DNA from: Tritrichomonas foetus
Taxonomy: Eukaryota > Parabasalia > Tritrichomonadida > Tritrichomonadidae
Reading direction: 5' to 3'
Assembly (NCBI GenBank): GCA_001839685.1
Contig: MLAK01000881.1
Location: 1-51,346 of the forward strand
DNA: 51,346 nt
Position 1 is the stretch's first letter. Each line of letters starts with the position of its first letter. The notes under the pieces are model-generated. The model worked only from the letters and a program-made list of their open reading frames with translations, did not search any database and was not told where the DNA came from. Shown here in pieces: positions 19,763 to 29,905 of this stretch. A program made the position numbers and the translations under genes.

Positions 19763-20464
19763 TCACTTGCCTTTCTTATTTTTTCCAACATTTCTGTCAA
19801 TGATTTTTGGAATCTTGGATCCTTCCTCATAGATTGTTGGCTTATTCGGTAGTTTGTTGAATTGGTTCATTGATGCAGACGATCCTGGATATGAAGCAAC
19901 TTTCAAAGCATCTTTAATTTGGTCTGTCTTGTAGTTTCCTCTTGAGGTGACGCTTGTTGCCATGCTGTCGATTTTCGCTCTTTCTGCTCTCTTCTTGTTT
20001 CTTCTCTCGCGCTTGAGTTGTTCGTTTACAGATTCCTTCTTCTTCTTGTCTCTCTTTTCGAATGGATCTTCGTAAACACCATTTGGAACTTCGATGAGCC
20101 AATCCTTGACTGGTTTATTTCCGCGCTTGTAACCGTATCTAAGTCGCCACTCTCCTGATGCCTCGTCGAACACTTTTTTATCTTTCTTTTGGGTTTTGAT
20201 TCCCTTGTTTAATTTGAATTGCTCCCATCGAGTCTTTGGTTCCTCGATTGGAATATGGTTTTCACGTGGTAATTGAATAACTGGCTTTGGTAATACTAAT
20301 CGATTGTTTGTATCATGCGGTAATGCTTTGATTTGAGAAAATAAATTATTAAAAGAAAGGCTAGCCTGATTTAAAAGGAATGATTCGTCAGCAACTTGTT
20401 CGCTAGTATAATGATTCGGATCGAGGACTGTGGCATGTGCAATATCGAAGGTAATTTCAGACAT
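19763..20464 (-). CDS. RRS1: Ribosome biogenesis regulatory protein RRS1
   Basis: A 233-residue protein with the full RRS1 signature. The N-terminal segment is FNNLFSQI. Next come 'LPKPVIQLPRENHIPIEEPKTRWEQFKLNKGI', corresponding to the family's 'LPR--PIPK-K--T-WE-FAK-KGI', and 'KVFDEASGEWRLRYGYKR', corresponding to 'V-DE--G-W-PR-GYK-'. RRS1 acts in the nucleolus with RPF2 to load the 5S RNP into pre-60S particles. The C-terminal half is Lys/Arg-rich with nuclear localisation character (KRDKKKKESVNEQLKRERRN). Length is near the lower end for eukaryotic RRS1. ATG 20464 starts MSEITFDI. A confident call. Confidence 0.93.
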   Translation of the reverse strand: MSEITFDIAHATVLDPNHYTSEQVADESFLLNQASLSFNNLFSQIKALPHDTNNRLVLPKPVIQLPRENHIPIEEPKTRWEQFKLNKGIKTQKKDKKVFDEASGEWRLRYGYKRGNKPVKDWLIEVPNGVYEDPFEKRDKKKKESVNEQLKRERRNKKRAERAKIDSMATSVTSRGNYKTDQIKDALKVASYPGSSASMNQFNKLPNKPTIYEEGSKIPKIIDRNVGKNKKGK

Positions 20465-20983
20465 GATTTATCTGGATTTTGCTCGAATTGAAAATATTCT
20501 ATACTTTACATCCAAATCAGGTGGTCGTCTGAAATGGTCGTGAAAATTTCTTGATTCACAAAAAGTTTTCAATCACTTACTTAAATATTTGTTAACAAAG
20601 CAATTGTTAACTATGGTGAATAGTTTTTTCTATTCCAATTCGTTACTCTTGCATTTTACACGATAAATATAAAATAATGATCAGGAGACCATAAAGTTAA
20701 ATAAAAATAATACATTCGAGTATCTGCAAATTCTCTCTCATAAAAACTACTTTTAAAAGTCAATATTATCACATTCAGAATATGTTCATTGAAATTCGCC
20801 AATTCATGGGAAAATATCAGATTCTGTTAAGTAAGAACAAGGATAGCTTTTGACAATTTTTAAATTAATTAGGTGAAATACTTCAGGAAAAAGCATAGGG
20901 AAAAAATTATCAATTCGCAACTACGGAAAAAAACATTTACCAATAAAATAATATAAAAAAACAATAAAAATGAACATTTCTTC
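20465..20983. other. Intergenic, no gene seen
   Basis: 519 bases upstream of RRS1 and downstream of the kinase. It holds a short palindrome, TTTGTTAACAAA, near 20588 and no coding frame. Confidence 0.4.
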
Positions 20984-22066
20984 TTATTTTGAGACTCTCC
21001 TTGCCAAATTACAGACACGGGAAACACCATCTCTATTCAGAGCATTAATAGAAAATGCTGAGTGAATCTTGCAGCTTCGACTGACATTAATTTTATAAGA
21101 TGATGTTGATTTTTTGATTCTCATTCCAATGTGGTCAGTTAATATCTTGATCATTGCAGTCATTTGTTGGTCTTTTGACATTACCAACTCGCAAATCTTT
21201 TCGTTTGAGAATCCAACCTTGTTCAATGAATCATAAACTGCTCTTTGATTTTTGTGGTACCTTGGAAGCATTGGTAATGTTTTCGGTATGCCAAAATAAG
21301 GGTGATTAAGAACTTGATCGATGTCAAATCTGAGATTTGGGTCTTTACAAAGGCAACCGCTGATGAGATCTGCCAATAAAGAATCAACTGTTTCTGGAAT
21401 TTTGATTTCATCATCAAAAATTTGATGATACAATAATTGAATGTTATTATTGAAAAATGGATATTTTCGACAAATTAAAACATACATAAGGACACCAAAA
21501 CTCCAAATGTCGGTTTTGAATGAATATCCTTCACCACGAATCATTTCAGGTGATGCAAAAAGTGGAGTTCCACACCTTGTTCGTTTGATTGCGCCTTCAA
21601 CTTTCAATGTGCTTAAACCGAAATCTGCAATCTTAACTTTATTAAGCTGATTAAAAAGTATGTTTTCTGGCTTAATATCACGATGGATAATATGTTTCTC
21701 AGTATGGAGATATTTGAGAGCAGTTGCAATTTGAAAGATGATTGATTTGATTTGATCATTGAGGAGTGGGATATTGTTCTCTAGAAGGTATGCAAGAGTG
21801 CCTTTTGATGCATATTCCATTGATATATAGATGTTATTTTCGTCTTCAAAATCTTCGTAAAATGATACAATGTTTGAGCAATCAACACTACTCATCAATT
21901 CAATCTCTCTTTTGACCATTTTGATTTCGCTCTCTGTTAATTCGTCTTTTCGGAAAATTTTCAATGCAACTGGAAGTTTGAGTGTGGTATGAATTGCATA
22001 GTAGACGTTGCAGGAAGAGCCCTCACCACATTTGTTCATAATTTGGTAGTTACCACAAGTTTGCAT
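20984..22066 (-). CDS. CAMK/SNF1-like serine/threonine protein kinase
   Basis: A 360-residue kinase with all catalytic motifs: glycine loop GEGSSCNV (14-21), Lys36 in VALKIF, HRDIKPEN (128-135), DFGLS (148-152), and RCGTPLFASPEM (164-175), where SPE replaces APE. The domain ends near 270. The tail 'NQRAVYDSLNKVGFSNEKICELVMS' resembles the UBA-like helix region after SNF1/MARK-type kinase domains. Start: the frame reaches an upstream ATG at 22111, but only the ATG at 22066 directly follows an initiator-like TCATTTCTTTT (22071-22081), and it begins near the kinase core as usual. This is an RD kinase likely activated by loop phosphorylation. Substrate unknown. Confidence 0.9.
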   Translation of the reverse strand: MQTCGNYQIMNKCGEGSSCNVYYAIHTTLKLPVALKIFRKDELTESEIKMVKREIELMSSVDCSNIVSFYEDFEDENNIYISMEYASKGTLAYLLENNIPLLNDQIKSIIFQIATALKYLHTEKHIIHRDIKPENILFNQLNKVKIADFGLSTLKVEGAIKRTRCGTPLFASPEMIRGEGYSFKTDIWSFGVLMYVLICRKYPFFNNNIQLLYHQIFDDEIKIPETVDSLLADLISGCLCKDPNLRFDIDQVLNHPYFGIPKTLPMLPRYHKNQRAVYDSLNKVGFSNEKICELVMSKDQQMTAMIKILTDHIGMRIKKSTSSYKINVSRSCKIHSAFSINALNRDGVSRVCNLARRVSK

Positions 22067-22070
22067 CTTG

Positions 22071-22081
22071 AAAAGAAATGA
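22071..22081 (-). promoter_or_regulatory. Inr-like initiator of the CAMK-like kinase gene
   Basis: On the minus strand TCATTTCTTTT lies 5-15 bases before the ATG at 22066. It fits TCAYTWYT, the core of the Trichomonas Inr, and argues for that ATG rather than the one at 22111. Confidence 0.5.
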
Positions 22082-23595
22082 AGTCTCATATAGAAATATC
22101 GTTTGAATCATCCCGCAGAATAATATTGAGAAAAACCTTTGAAATATACAATATTTTTGAAATAAATAATATTCAATTCATTATTCATTATTCATTCGAC
22201 ATTGAAACATTCATGTCATGCAAATATTGTGTTTGGAATGCGTAGATTCTTTTGAATATTTTCTATAATGAAATAATTTTGTGAATATATGTTATTAATT
22301 TTCTACCAGGGCAAGAAAGTAGTTGAGAAAGATTAACCACATATATAAAAAAATTTGTCTGAGAGCAACCTCAAGGCAAAATGATTGTGAATGATATTTA
22401 GGAGAGAAATCTTTAAATAATAATTTTTTGTTCATAATTGAAGGAAATATGTGATAAACGAATTCCAAATATAAAATTAATTCAAATATATACATACCAT
22501 ATTTACTAAGTAATCCAATTGAGATGAAAATATGTTCATTGACTTGATTCGACACTTTTACGCAGCCCAATAAGATTGAAATGACAATGTTATGCATTCA
22601 CAAAATTTTTGTATCATCATTCAGCATTCCATGCTCATAAAAATTATCTTAAATGTCTTTTCTTAGAAATTCTAAGTTAGAATAGTCTATTCCTATTCAA
22701 AAGTACTTTATCATGCAATTTTTTGAATGACAAAAGACCATACTAATAATTTTTATTTATCTCAATGATACATGAATATATTTTCATATTTCTATGTTAA
22801 TATATTCACCAAGCATTATATTCAAATTGATTCTGAATTATAATATTTAACTTCGCATTATGCCGCCATTCGATATCAGACTCAAATTAGATTGTTTCAT
22901 TCTTCTGTGTTCACTTTTCCGAAGGTGACAGTATAAATAAATAAATAAATATTTTTTCATATAACTGTATAAAACCATGCATTAATATGTTGGCTCTAAA
23001 GAATGTCACTGATTTAGAAAACTCGATAAATTTCAATGAGATTTTACAACCTTATCAAAAGTAAATGCAATCAGAAGCTTGGGCCTGTAGCTAAATTGTG
23101 GAAAATAATTTAATTTTTAATATGAATAATTGATTATAAAGATATAAATCATATATTTCATTGGGAGAATTTGGATAATATTTATAATATGAGAAGATAT
23201 TATAAAAATATTGATATGAAGAAATTCTGAAGACATAATATTTTTATTTCAAAAATTGAGAACAAATTATAAAAAAAATGTAAATCATAATGGCTTTATT
23301 GCTCTAATGCAATATAATTTCGGAATATTTTCGCTACTTATCAACTGAAAAAGACAACAATATTGTAATTTCCAAAAAAATAAAAAAGAGGAAATAATTC
23401 TAAATTTGGTGATGTAATTATTAAATATATAATTAGAAATTCGACTGTATCTAAAAGGATTATCATCACAAAATACCTATAGAACAGTTTTTTGTAAGAA
23501 ATCAAATGAATGATATCAACATTAAAAAATTATCTTGATCAATAATATTTTTTTTGTGATAAATCCAATAATATTGTTTTTCAAGACATATTCCC

Positions 23596-23801
23596 GGAGT
23601 TTGAGGCGAGAATGGAATCTAAAACTCCAGTGCTTCAATTTCACCATTATTCAGAAATTGAAGCATCTTTTCACAATCTAACTCACTTCAAATTTAAAAC
23701 TGCTCATGATAATTTCAATATTCTAGAGTGACTAAATATGATTTAGTCACTCCAGAAACGAAATGAATATCATAGTTCGTGAAAAAGATCAACATCTTTT
23801 T
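23596..23801. repeat. Cluster of four perfect hairpins
   Basis: Four consecutive perfect stems: GGAGTTT/AAACTCC (23596-23602 and 23622-23628); TGCTTCAATTTC/GAAATTGAAGCA (23631-23642 and 23654-23665, 11-base loop); GAGTGACTAAAT/ATTTAGTCACTC (23726-23737 and 23741-23752, 3-base loop); and AAAAAGAT/ATCTTTTT (23782-23789 and 23794-23801, 4-base loop). No coding frame is present. This could be a structured non-coding RNA, a regulatory or termination region, or remains of a mobile element. Confidence 0.75.
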
Positions 23802-24051
23802 ATGAATTATATAAGCATATGTTTGACTTCTATTCAACAAATTGTTCAACTGATTATATTCTTTATTTTCATGTACAATTTGGAATAGTGTCATGAAAAA
23901 ATCATAAATTCTTCTTTATTAAATAACTTCATTTTTATCAGTCTACGTTTTTTCGTTGAGAGTCTTTGGCTATTTAATTTATCATATTCATCATTCTATT
24001 TGATCTTAGGCTGTCAAGTTATCTGATAATCATGGAAAGTGTACTTTTACC

Positions 24052-24204
<153 letters not shown>

Positions 24205-24227
24205 AATTATAAAAATTCATAGTTTAT

Positions 24228-25889
24228 TTAGTCTCTGGTAAACAATCCAACAATTCTTGAAATCTGCGATTTTGGCTTAAAGTCAAACAGTTCTATATCA
24301 GATAACATGAATGGAGGTGCCCCTGTTTTGTTTCCTTCGAGGAGAAGCCTTTGACAATCATAAGCAAACGTGTAAAGCGAATCTGTAATATAAACAAACT
24401 TCTTCACGCGAGTACAGAGAGAAATTGCTTTTATACTTGAGACATAAGGTGCAGGATTCATTGTGTTGAGTATGCAAACAATTTTTTCATCACCTGTAAG
24501 GTTGTTTGTAACATCGATGAGACCTTTTTCAGCTGTTTCTTTAATGAAGAATGCATTTTTAATTTCATTGTTTTCAGTATTCTTTAGTGATCCATTAATC
24601 ATATGCTCGTCAGGATCAAATCCAACGATACGTTTGGCATATGAAGCGAGACAGATACAATCAAAACCAACACCACATGCAACATCAACAACAACTGTGT
24701 GTGAATCGATTTCTGCTAGATGGGCAACTTTCTGAATCATGAGTGAAAACATGGTTAGGTTACCAGGGAATGGATTAAATGGATGAATACTGAATTTATA
24801 TTCATAAACAATATCATCACTATCATTTAAGATTTCATTTGAATTTTCTAAAATTTTATCAGTTGATTTTTGGGATTTAATTGCTCCACTTTTATCACCC
24901 AATTTTTCGCCCTTAACTGGAAAATGAGGTGAAACTTTGCAAACGATTTTTTCATTAATAGAAGGAGTTCCCATAAGAACACGATTAGGTGTAGAAGCAT
25001 CATAGTGTGTTTGGTCACTTTTGGCCCAATATACAGACGTCACTTTCCCTTGGAAATGAGTTTCAAGTCGCTGAATTTCAGAGAGTGGAAGACCCCCATA
25101 GGTGACGATGACTAGCATTGTTTCACCAGTCGATGAAAGCCTTATGAGAATTGTTCGCCATTTTCCAGTAGCACTGTTATTATCATATGGCGGGAAGGGG
25201 CTACGCTTAACAAAGTGTGTAAATTGTTGTGCAATGGTTTGAACCTGTGGAGGAAAATCATATGATGAATCCATTGGAACAATTGTAACGTACGTTCGTG
25301 AGCTGTTGTTGAAGCCAACAGCGATTTCACCAGCTTCGTCATAACCAACCGTGAGCTCAATTGTTGTGTGTGATTCATAATTTTCTGGACATGGAATAAT
25401 ATTGATTTTGTAATCTGGCGAAATGACGTCTTTGAGAAATTGTCGTGCAGTATCGAGTTTTATCGCTAAGCGCTCGGAAGGATCCTTTTCGGCGAGAGGA
25501 TATAATCGGTCATATATCGATTGCGTCTTCAGTGAGGAAAATTTCATGATTTCGGCTTGAGTGGCATATGGCATTGGTGGAGGGTCATAACCATGGAATG
25601 GACGGACTTCGAATTTCTGATCTGTCAATTGGCAGCCAGACAAGAAATTGTAGGCGAGCTGTCGATCTTTATTGCTTTTAAATTCCATAATAGCGAATTC
25701 TTCCCCGCGAACTTTCACGACTCGCGTAAACGGAATGTTAGATCTGGTTAAAAATTGCGAAAAATGTGGTTGTGACCAAGCATCACAGACTCCGTTTACT
25801 AGTAATGCGCATGGTTCGTCACTTTTTGGATTTTCGAGGGGTGGAATTTCTGGGGCTGTATCAGAAAGGGCTGAAACGATTGCACCCAT
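24228..25889 (-). CDS. TRMT2A-like RRM-methyltransferase, catalytic residues lost
   Basis: A 553-residue protein built like TRMT2A (tRNA m5U54 methyltransferase homolog). It has an RRM at 28-96 (CALLVNGVCDAWSQPHF to QKFEVRPF). The central TRM2/TrmA region contains LIRLSSTGETMLVIVTYGG and 'NRVLMGTPSINEKI', and a Rossmann SAM-binding motif VDVACGVGFDCI lies at 401-412. In active TrmA/TRM2 enzymes two later motifs are essential: DPPR and the catalytic cysteine in 'VSCN'. Here these positions read NTMN (475-478) and ITDS (501-504), with Asp503 where the cysteine should be. So the SAM fold is kept but m5U catalysis is not expected. It may act as an RNA-binding pseudoenzyme. The frame is open to 25895 through TTG; ATG 25889 is the start. 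Confidence 0.8.
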   Translation of the reverse strand: MGAIVSALSDTAPEIPPLENPKSDEPCALLVNGVCDAWSQPHFSQFLTRSNIPFTRVVKVRGEEFAIMEFKSNKDRQLAYNFLSGCQLTDQKFEVRPFHGYDPPPMPYATQAEIMKFSSLKTQSIYDRLYPLAEKDPSERLAIKLDTARQFLKDVISPDYKINIIPCPENYESHTTIELTVGYDEAGEIAVGFNNSSRTYVTIVPMDSSYDFPPQVQTIAQQFTHFVKRSPFPPYDNNSATGKWRTILIRLSSTGETMLVIVTYGGLPLSEIQRLETHFQGKVTSVYWAKSDQTHYDASTPNRVLMGTPSINEKIVCKVSPHFPVKGEKLGDKSGAIKSQKSTDKILENSNEILNDSDDIVYEYKFSIHPFNPFPGNLTMFSLMIQKVAHLAEIDSHTVVVDVACGVGFDCICLASYAKRIVGFDPDEHMINGSLKNTENNEIKNAFFIKETAEKGLIDVTNNLTGDEKIVCILNTMNPAPYVSSIKAISLCTRVKKFVYITDSLYTFAYDCQRLLLEGNKTGAPPFMLSDIELFDFKPKSQISRIVGLFTRD

Positions 25890-25906
25890 TATCAATATAT
25901 TTTTTG

Positions 25907-25938
25907 AGGTGAAATTAAAGGCGAAATAAAAGGTGAAA
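25907..25938 (-). promoter_or_regulatory. Two TTTCACCT motifs upstream of the TRMT2A-like gene
   Basis: On the minus strand TTTCACCT occurs at 25907-25914 and 25931-25938, 18-49 bases before the ATG at 25889. This matches the TTCACCTW motif seen before the genes starting at 15221, 37013 and 39114. Confidence 0.4.
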
Positions 25939-26175
25939 TACCAAAGCCCACTATTTTGATAGAAAAAAAGCGATGATATTTTTCAATGATTTACACGGAT
26001 AGTTTCAATGAGAAATTCTATACTAATGATCGTTCGAAAAAGATCCCTATCGTTTATTCATTCTGGAAAATCAGATTTGTCTTCTAATGTAAAACATCAA
26101 AAAAATAAAAAGTAAAATATTCAAACATTTATATATCAAACAAGAAAATGTTAGTTTCGCTAAAAAAACTTAGTA

Positions 26176-28257
26176 TTATGAATAAATGAGATCAATATCA
26201 TCATCTTCTTCTGAGAGAAATTGGTAATCTTTCCTATTGTCATTTTTTGACGGTGTTGATGATTGTATTATTTCAATATCTGATGATTCATCAGATGAGG
26301 ATAACAAAATAATTGATTTCATTGGCGTAAACGCTCTTTCTTGGCTGTTAGACTTCGATGTGGTTGTTGTATCGATATTATTTTTATGATTTGAAGGTAT
26401 TTTTACCATTTTTTGATTTCGTTTTGGTGGGAAATCATCATAAATAAGAGAATTAATATAGCCTTCATCATAATCATCAGATGAAGAAGATAAATACCTA
26501 TTTGGATTATCTTTATATTCTTTTTGTCGAAATTCATCAAGTTTTGAATTATGATTATCTATGGTTTGAGATTCAATTTGATGAAAATTGGATTGTTTGG
26601 AATTACTTTTATTATTTAATTTGCTATTCATTTGATCAGTATATTTCTTTTCGTCTTTATGATGAAATTCATAAGCTTCAATGATTTCAACAACATCATC
26701 ATCACTTTCATCAGAAATAAATGAAAAAGAATTTGATTTGTGGGCAGTTATTTCTTTAAAGTTATTGTTTGTTTTCTCATTTTCCATTGAAGCGTTTATT
26801 GATACTAGTTTTGATGAATTATTTGTGCTTGTGCTGCTATTGAATGAATTGAAAAGGGTGCTGATTGGCTTTTGACTGCTTTTGTCTTGGTTTGCATTTA
26901 ATTGATTATCTTTTTGAGTGTCAAACATGCTTCTAGATTGTCCTAAGGTCCTTATATTATTGTTGTTTAATTTTTCAGAGTTTGAAATGTCATTTTGTTT
27001 CATGAAATTATTCTGTTTCTTTTGTTGGAGAGAATTATTTGGTGGATAACTCTCACGAAACTTCATTGGTTCATTTTTACTCATATTAAACTCATCTAGT
27101 TTGTGATCATTCTTTTCAATGATCTCTTTGACACTGTGCACTTTTTGACTCTGATTTGGTTTTATATTCATATTTTGACTCACATCCAAGTTAGTGTTGC
27201 CTTGTATTTGTTTTAGAGTTTGAGTTTGGTTTTCATGATGTGAATTAATGATATTGTTGGGTTGATTTGAATGTTTATTTTCTGGTGGTGGGTTTGGAAT
27301 GGCAATTTTATTTTTCTTTTGTGCCCAAGACGGTCTACCAATGTCTCTTTTATCCAAAACAATTTCTGTATTAAAATAAGATAAAAAATCAATATTTTTT
27401 CCATTCATTCCTTCTACAAAATCATCATTGTTTTTTTCAAAAGCAGTCATTCCTTCAGAGAAAGTTTGATAATCACTTTCACATACTTGAACAGCTGTTT
27501 TAATTGTTTTACAATCAACAAATATGTATTTGAAGTGTCCAATAAATACATCATCATCCCAAGAAATGGTTGAAATGTTTCTTCCCCAAATGGAAATATT
27601 TCCACCTTTCACTGAAAGTCCTTTTGAAGTAAAAGGGCAAATTGGTGCCAGGTATGACCTCGCCATCTTTGTGTTAAGTTTTTTCTGGCTGTTTAAATGT
27701 GGATTTTTTAGTAATGCCTTGTAGTCAATACGTGGAAGAATTTTTATTAAAACTTTTCCTTTTTCGTATTGAAAATCAACAATTTGTGCAATTTGACCTT
27801 TAAATTCAGGATTGTTGATTTCAACAAATTGCCCTAAATGCAAATGAATGAGAGAAATTGGATTGCAAAAATAATTTTTGACTGTCGAAATATCTGGCAT
27901 ATATAAATTTTTGTAGATTTTCCCGACTGAACTGATTCTCCGTAAATTTTCAACTACAAATTCTTTGTTGTTTGTCTCGAGGAAGATTCTATCTGCAAAA
28001 TTGGGCAAAATAAAAATCGAAAAAATTTGATTATTATTAAACGGATTAAAGGCAAAGTGGAAAAGTGCGTGAAGTATAGCTAATGACATTCCTTTGGGCG
28101 TATCGACGATTATTAAAGGCGACTGTTGTGCGAATCCTAGATTTTTATTCCTAAAATTGTTGGTTCCAGGTCTGCCGTTCCATTGTGAAATGGTTAAAGA
28201 ATCCGTTTTGATAACATCCGGTGTTTCGAGGGATATGCCAAATTTTCTCGAAATCAT
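26176..28257 (-). CDS. SPT5-like NGN-KOW protein with SUMO-interaction-like tail
   Basis: A 693-residue protein. Residues 46-130 fit an NGN domain ('SPLIIVDTPKGMSLAIL' start, FSIFILPNFADRIFLET core). Residues 141-180 fit the first SPT5 KOW: GQFVEINNPEFKGQIAQIVD and then VLIKILPRIDYKAL, matching SPT5 'G-WVR-K-G-YKGDLAQV-D...V-LKLIPRID'. Residues about 228-260 (DDDVFIGHFKYIFVDCKTI) match the following SPT5 linker 'KDGFLYK-----I'. Later KOWs and CTD repeats are not seen. Instead about 310-640 is Asn/Gln/Ser-rich. The tail holds acidic-flanked hydrophobic motifs VVEII (522-526), IILL (649-652), IEII (661-664) and IDLI (688-691), like SUMO-interaction motifs. It probably acts in transcription elongation in the nucleus, either as the organism's SPT5 or a divergent paralog. 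Confidence 0.75.
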   Translation of the reverse strand: MISRKFGISLETPDVIKTDSLTISQWNGRPGTNNFRNKNLGFAQQSPLIIVDTPKGMSLAILHALFHFAFNPFNNNQIFSIFILPNFADRIFLETNNKEFVVENLRRISSVGKIYKNLYMPDISTVKNYFCNPISLIHLHLGQFVEINNPEFKGQIAQIVDFQYEKGKVLIKILPRIDYKALLKNPHLNSQKKLNTKMARSYLAPICPFTSKGLSVKGGNISIWGRNISTISWDDDVFIGHFKYIFVDCKTIKTAVQVCESDYQTFSEGMTAFEKNNDDFVEGMNGKNIDFLSYFNTEIVLDKRDIGRPSWAQKKNKIAIPNPPPENKHSNQPNNIINSHHENQTQTLKQIQGNTNLDVSQNMNIKPNQSQKVHSVKEIIEKNDHKLDEFNMSKNEPMKFRESYPPNNSLQQKKQNNFMKQNDISNSEKLNNNNIRTLGQSRSMFDTQKDNQLNANQDKSSQKPISTLFNSFNSSTSTNNSSKLVSINASMENEKTNNNFKEITAHKSNSFSFISDESDDDVVEIIEAYEFHHKDEKKYTDQMNSKLNNKSNSKQSNFHQIESQTIDNHNSKLDEFRQKEYKDNPNRYLSSSSDDYDEGYINSLIYDDFPPKRNQKMVKIPSNHKNNIDTTTTSKSNSQERAFTPMKSIILLSSSDESSDIEIIQSSTPSKNDNRKDYQFLSEEDDDIDLIYS

Positions 28258-28654
28258 CGGATGAGACTCACGCTTATCAAGGATTTGATTTAGTGAAGGA
28301 AAGTGAAGTTATAACTTCCTCTTTTTTAGGCCAATTTATTAACCAGTTTCAGCGGTTAGTCATATTTTTGTGAAAATGAAAGATTCACACCAGAAAAAAT
28401 TGAAAGCTTTATGTTCTCAATAAATAACTGTCAGTGATTGATGCTTTGATTGATTGTGATATATATTGTTTCACTCTTTCGTTAGTTTTCATGAATTCTA
28501 CCAATGAATTAACTCTAACAATGAGAAGTGTCTTTTCTGTTATGAGTAAATGATTGCTCTTAATGATTATGTCAAAATCTGAATTTATTTTTCACATAAC
28601 ATTTCAGATAAATACTTTTTCAATTCCTCAAAACAAACTTTTATTTCTCAGAAA
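28258..28654. other. Divergent intergenic promoter region
   Basis: 397 bases between the SPT5-like (leftward) and coiled-coil (rightward) starts. An Inr-like TCACTA on the minus strand is at 28291-28296, 34 bases before the SPT5-like ATG. On the plus side TTATTTCTCAGAAA directly precedes the ATG at 28655. Confidence 0.45.
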
Positions 28655-29905
28655 ATGATGCGGAAAGGGCCAACTCTGTTATCCACTTTTCCGACATTAC
28701 TTCCTCCCGATGAAGTTGATGGAATGAACGACGATAAAAGTGACCAATCCGACCCAGACGATTTTTCACAAGTTCCAAAATCGCTTACTTTGCCAATTCC
28801 CGAAATTCCATTCACTAGAAGTCAAATAAATTCCGAATTCGACCGTTTTACTTCCGTTATTTCAAAACAGAGAGAGGAGATTAAAGATGCGCATAGTTTC
28901 CTCATTTCTCTTCGAGAAGAAGCTATCGAAGTAATTGCAGAACGTGCTCGCTTATATTCCGAATTGATTCATATTAACCAGTCGATTAAACAATCTAGCC
29001 AGGTCGTAAATCCCCAAATCAGAAAAACCGTGCAAGATCAAACCGACGAATGCAATCAAAAATTGAAAGCGACCGAAGAAGAGAATTCAAAAATTGAGCA
29101 AACTATTCAAGAAAACCAAAAATTTTCCGAACAGCTTCAAATTAAAACACAGAATGTTATAAAAGAACATGATGAGCTTCTTTCCCAACTAGCAGCAAGT
29201 GTTCCAATTGAGACAAAACATAAAATTAAGTTATTAAATGATCAACTTGAAGAACAGCAGAAAAAGGCAAAGGTTATGTCTGAGCAGTATAATGCGACTC
29301 TACAAGAAAAAGATGAATTAATTACTATGTTGATGAAACAACTTGGAGACAGTGGAAGACAGCCAAGTGTTCAAGTTATTGCTAAAAAAGAAAAAATTAG
29401 AAGGCCTGCTTTAATTAAGCGTGATACAACATCTGAAAATACTGATACAGAAAATCCAAATCCCAACCAGCTTGATTCTTCATACCTTTTACCACCTCTG
29501 AAGCCTCTTAAAGATGATGAAATTCAGAAATTACAGGATTTAGGAAACGAAAATGATAATCTTTTAAATGATAGTGAGATTGAAAATGAAGATGGTGATT
29601 TAGGTTTCGGAAAAATTGACATTTCTCAATTCAAACAACAAGATGAACCAAAAGACAATGATGAAAGTAGCAATAATCAAAATCATAAAGAAGAGAAAAT
29701 TTATACGCAAGAATCTACGAAACATAAAAGTAGTGAAAAGGCTGATAAATCTGAAAAAGATAAAAAACATCACAAAAAGCACAATAAAGGTGAGAAACAT
29801 AAAGATGAAAAGCATAAAAAACATGAAAAGAAAGATGAAAATAAAAAGCATCATAAAAAAGATGATAAAAGGCATAAAAAAGATGAGAGAAAAGCCAAAA
29901 AATAA
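28655..29905 (+). CDS. Coiled-coil protein with His/Lys-rich tail
   Basis: A 416-residue protein with no recognised family. Residues 1-50 are Pro/Asp-rich. About 50-230 is a strong coiled coil with heptads, interrupted once near 125, ending in 'ELITMLMKQLGD'. About 255-340 is acidic and disordered. The last 70 residues are an unusual Lys/His/Glu/Asp repeat (KHKKHEKK, HHKKDDKRHKKDER), similar to tails that bind nucleic acid or metal. Two ATGs start the frame (28655 and 28658). Possible roles are a cytoskeletal linker or a nuclear scaffold; the sequence does not decide. It is transcribed divergently from the SPT5-like gene. Confidence 0.8.
   Translation: MMRKGPTLLSTFPTLLPPDEVDGMNDDKSDQSDPDDFSQVPKSLTLPIPEIPFTRSQINSEFDRFTSVISKQREEIKDAHSFLISLREEAIEVIAERARLYSELIHINQSIKQSSQVVNPQIRKTVQDQTDECNQKLKATEEENSKIEQTIQENQKFSEQLQIKTQNVIKEHDELLSQLAASVPIETKHKIKLLNDQLEEQQKKAKVMSEQYNATLQEKDELITMLMKQLGDSGRQPSVQVIAKKEKIRRPALIKRDTTSENTDTENPNPNQLDSSYLLPPLKPLKDDEIQKLQDLGNENDNLLNDSEIENEDGDLGFGKIDISQFKQQDEPKDNDESSNNQNHKEEKIYTQESTKHKSSEKADKSEKDKKHHKKHNKGEKHKDEKHKKHEKKDENKKHHKKDDKRHKKDERKAKK

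Noticed and set aside
22295..22597. 100-codon hydrophobic frame with ATG on the minus strand
   Set aside because: No family, no convincing helix-loop design and no initiator. One chance frame of this length is expected in about 51 kb of AT-rich DNA.
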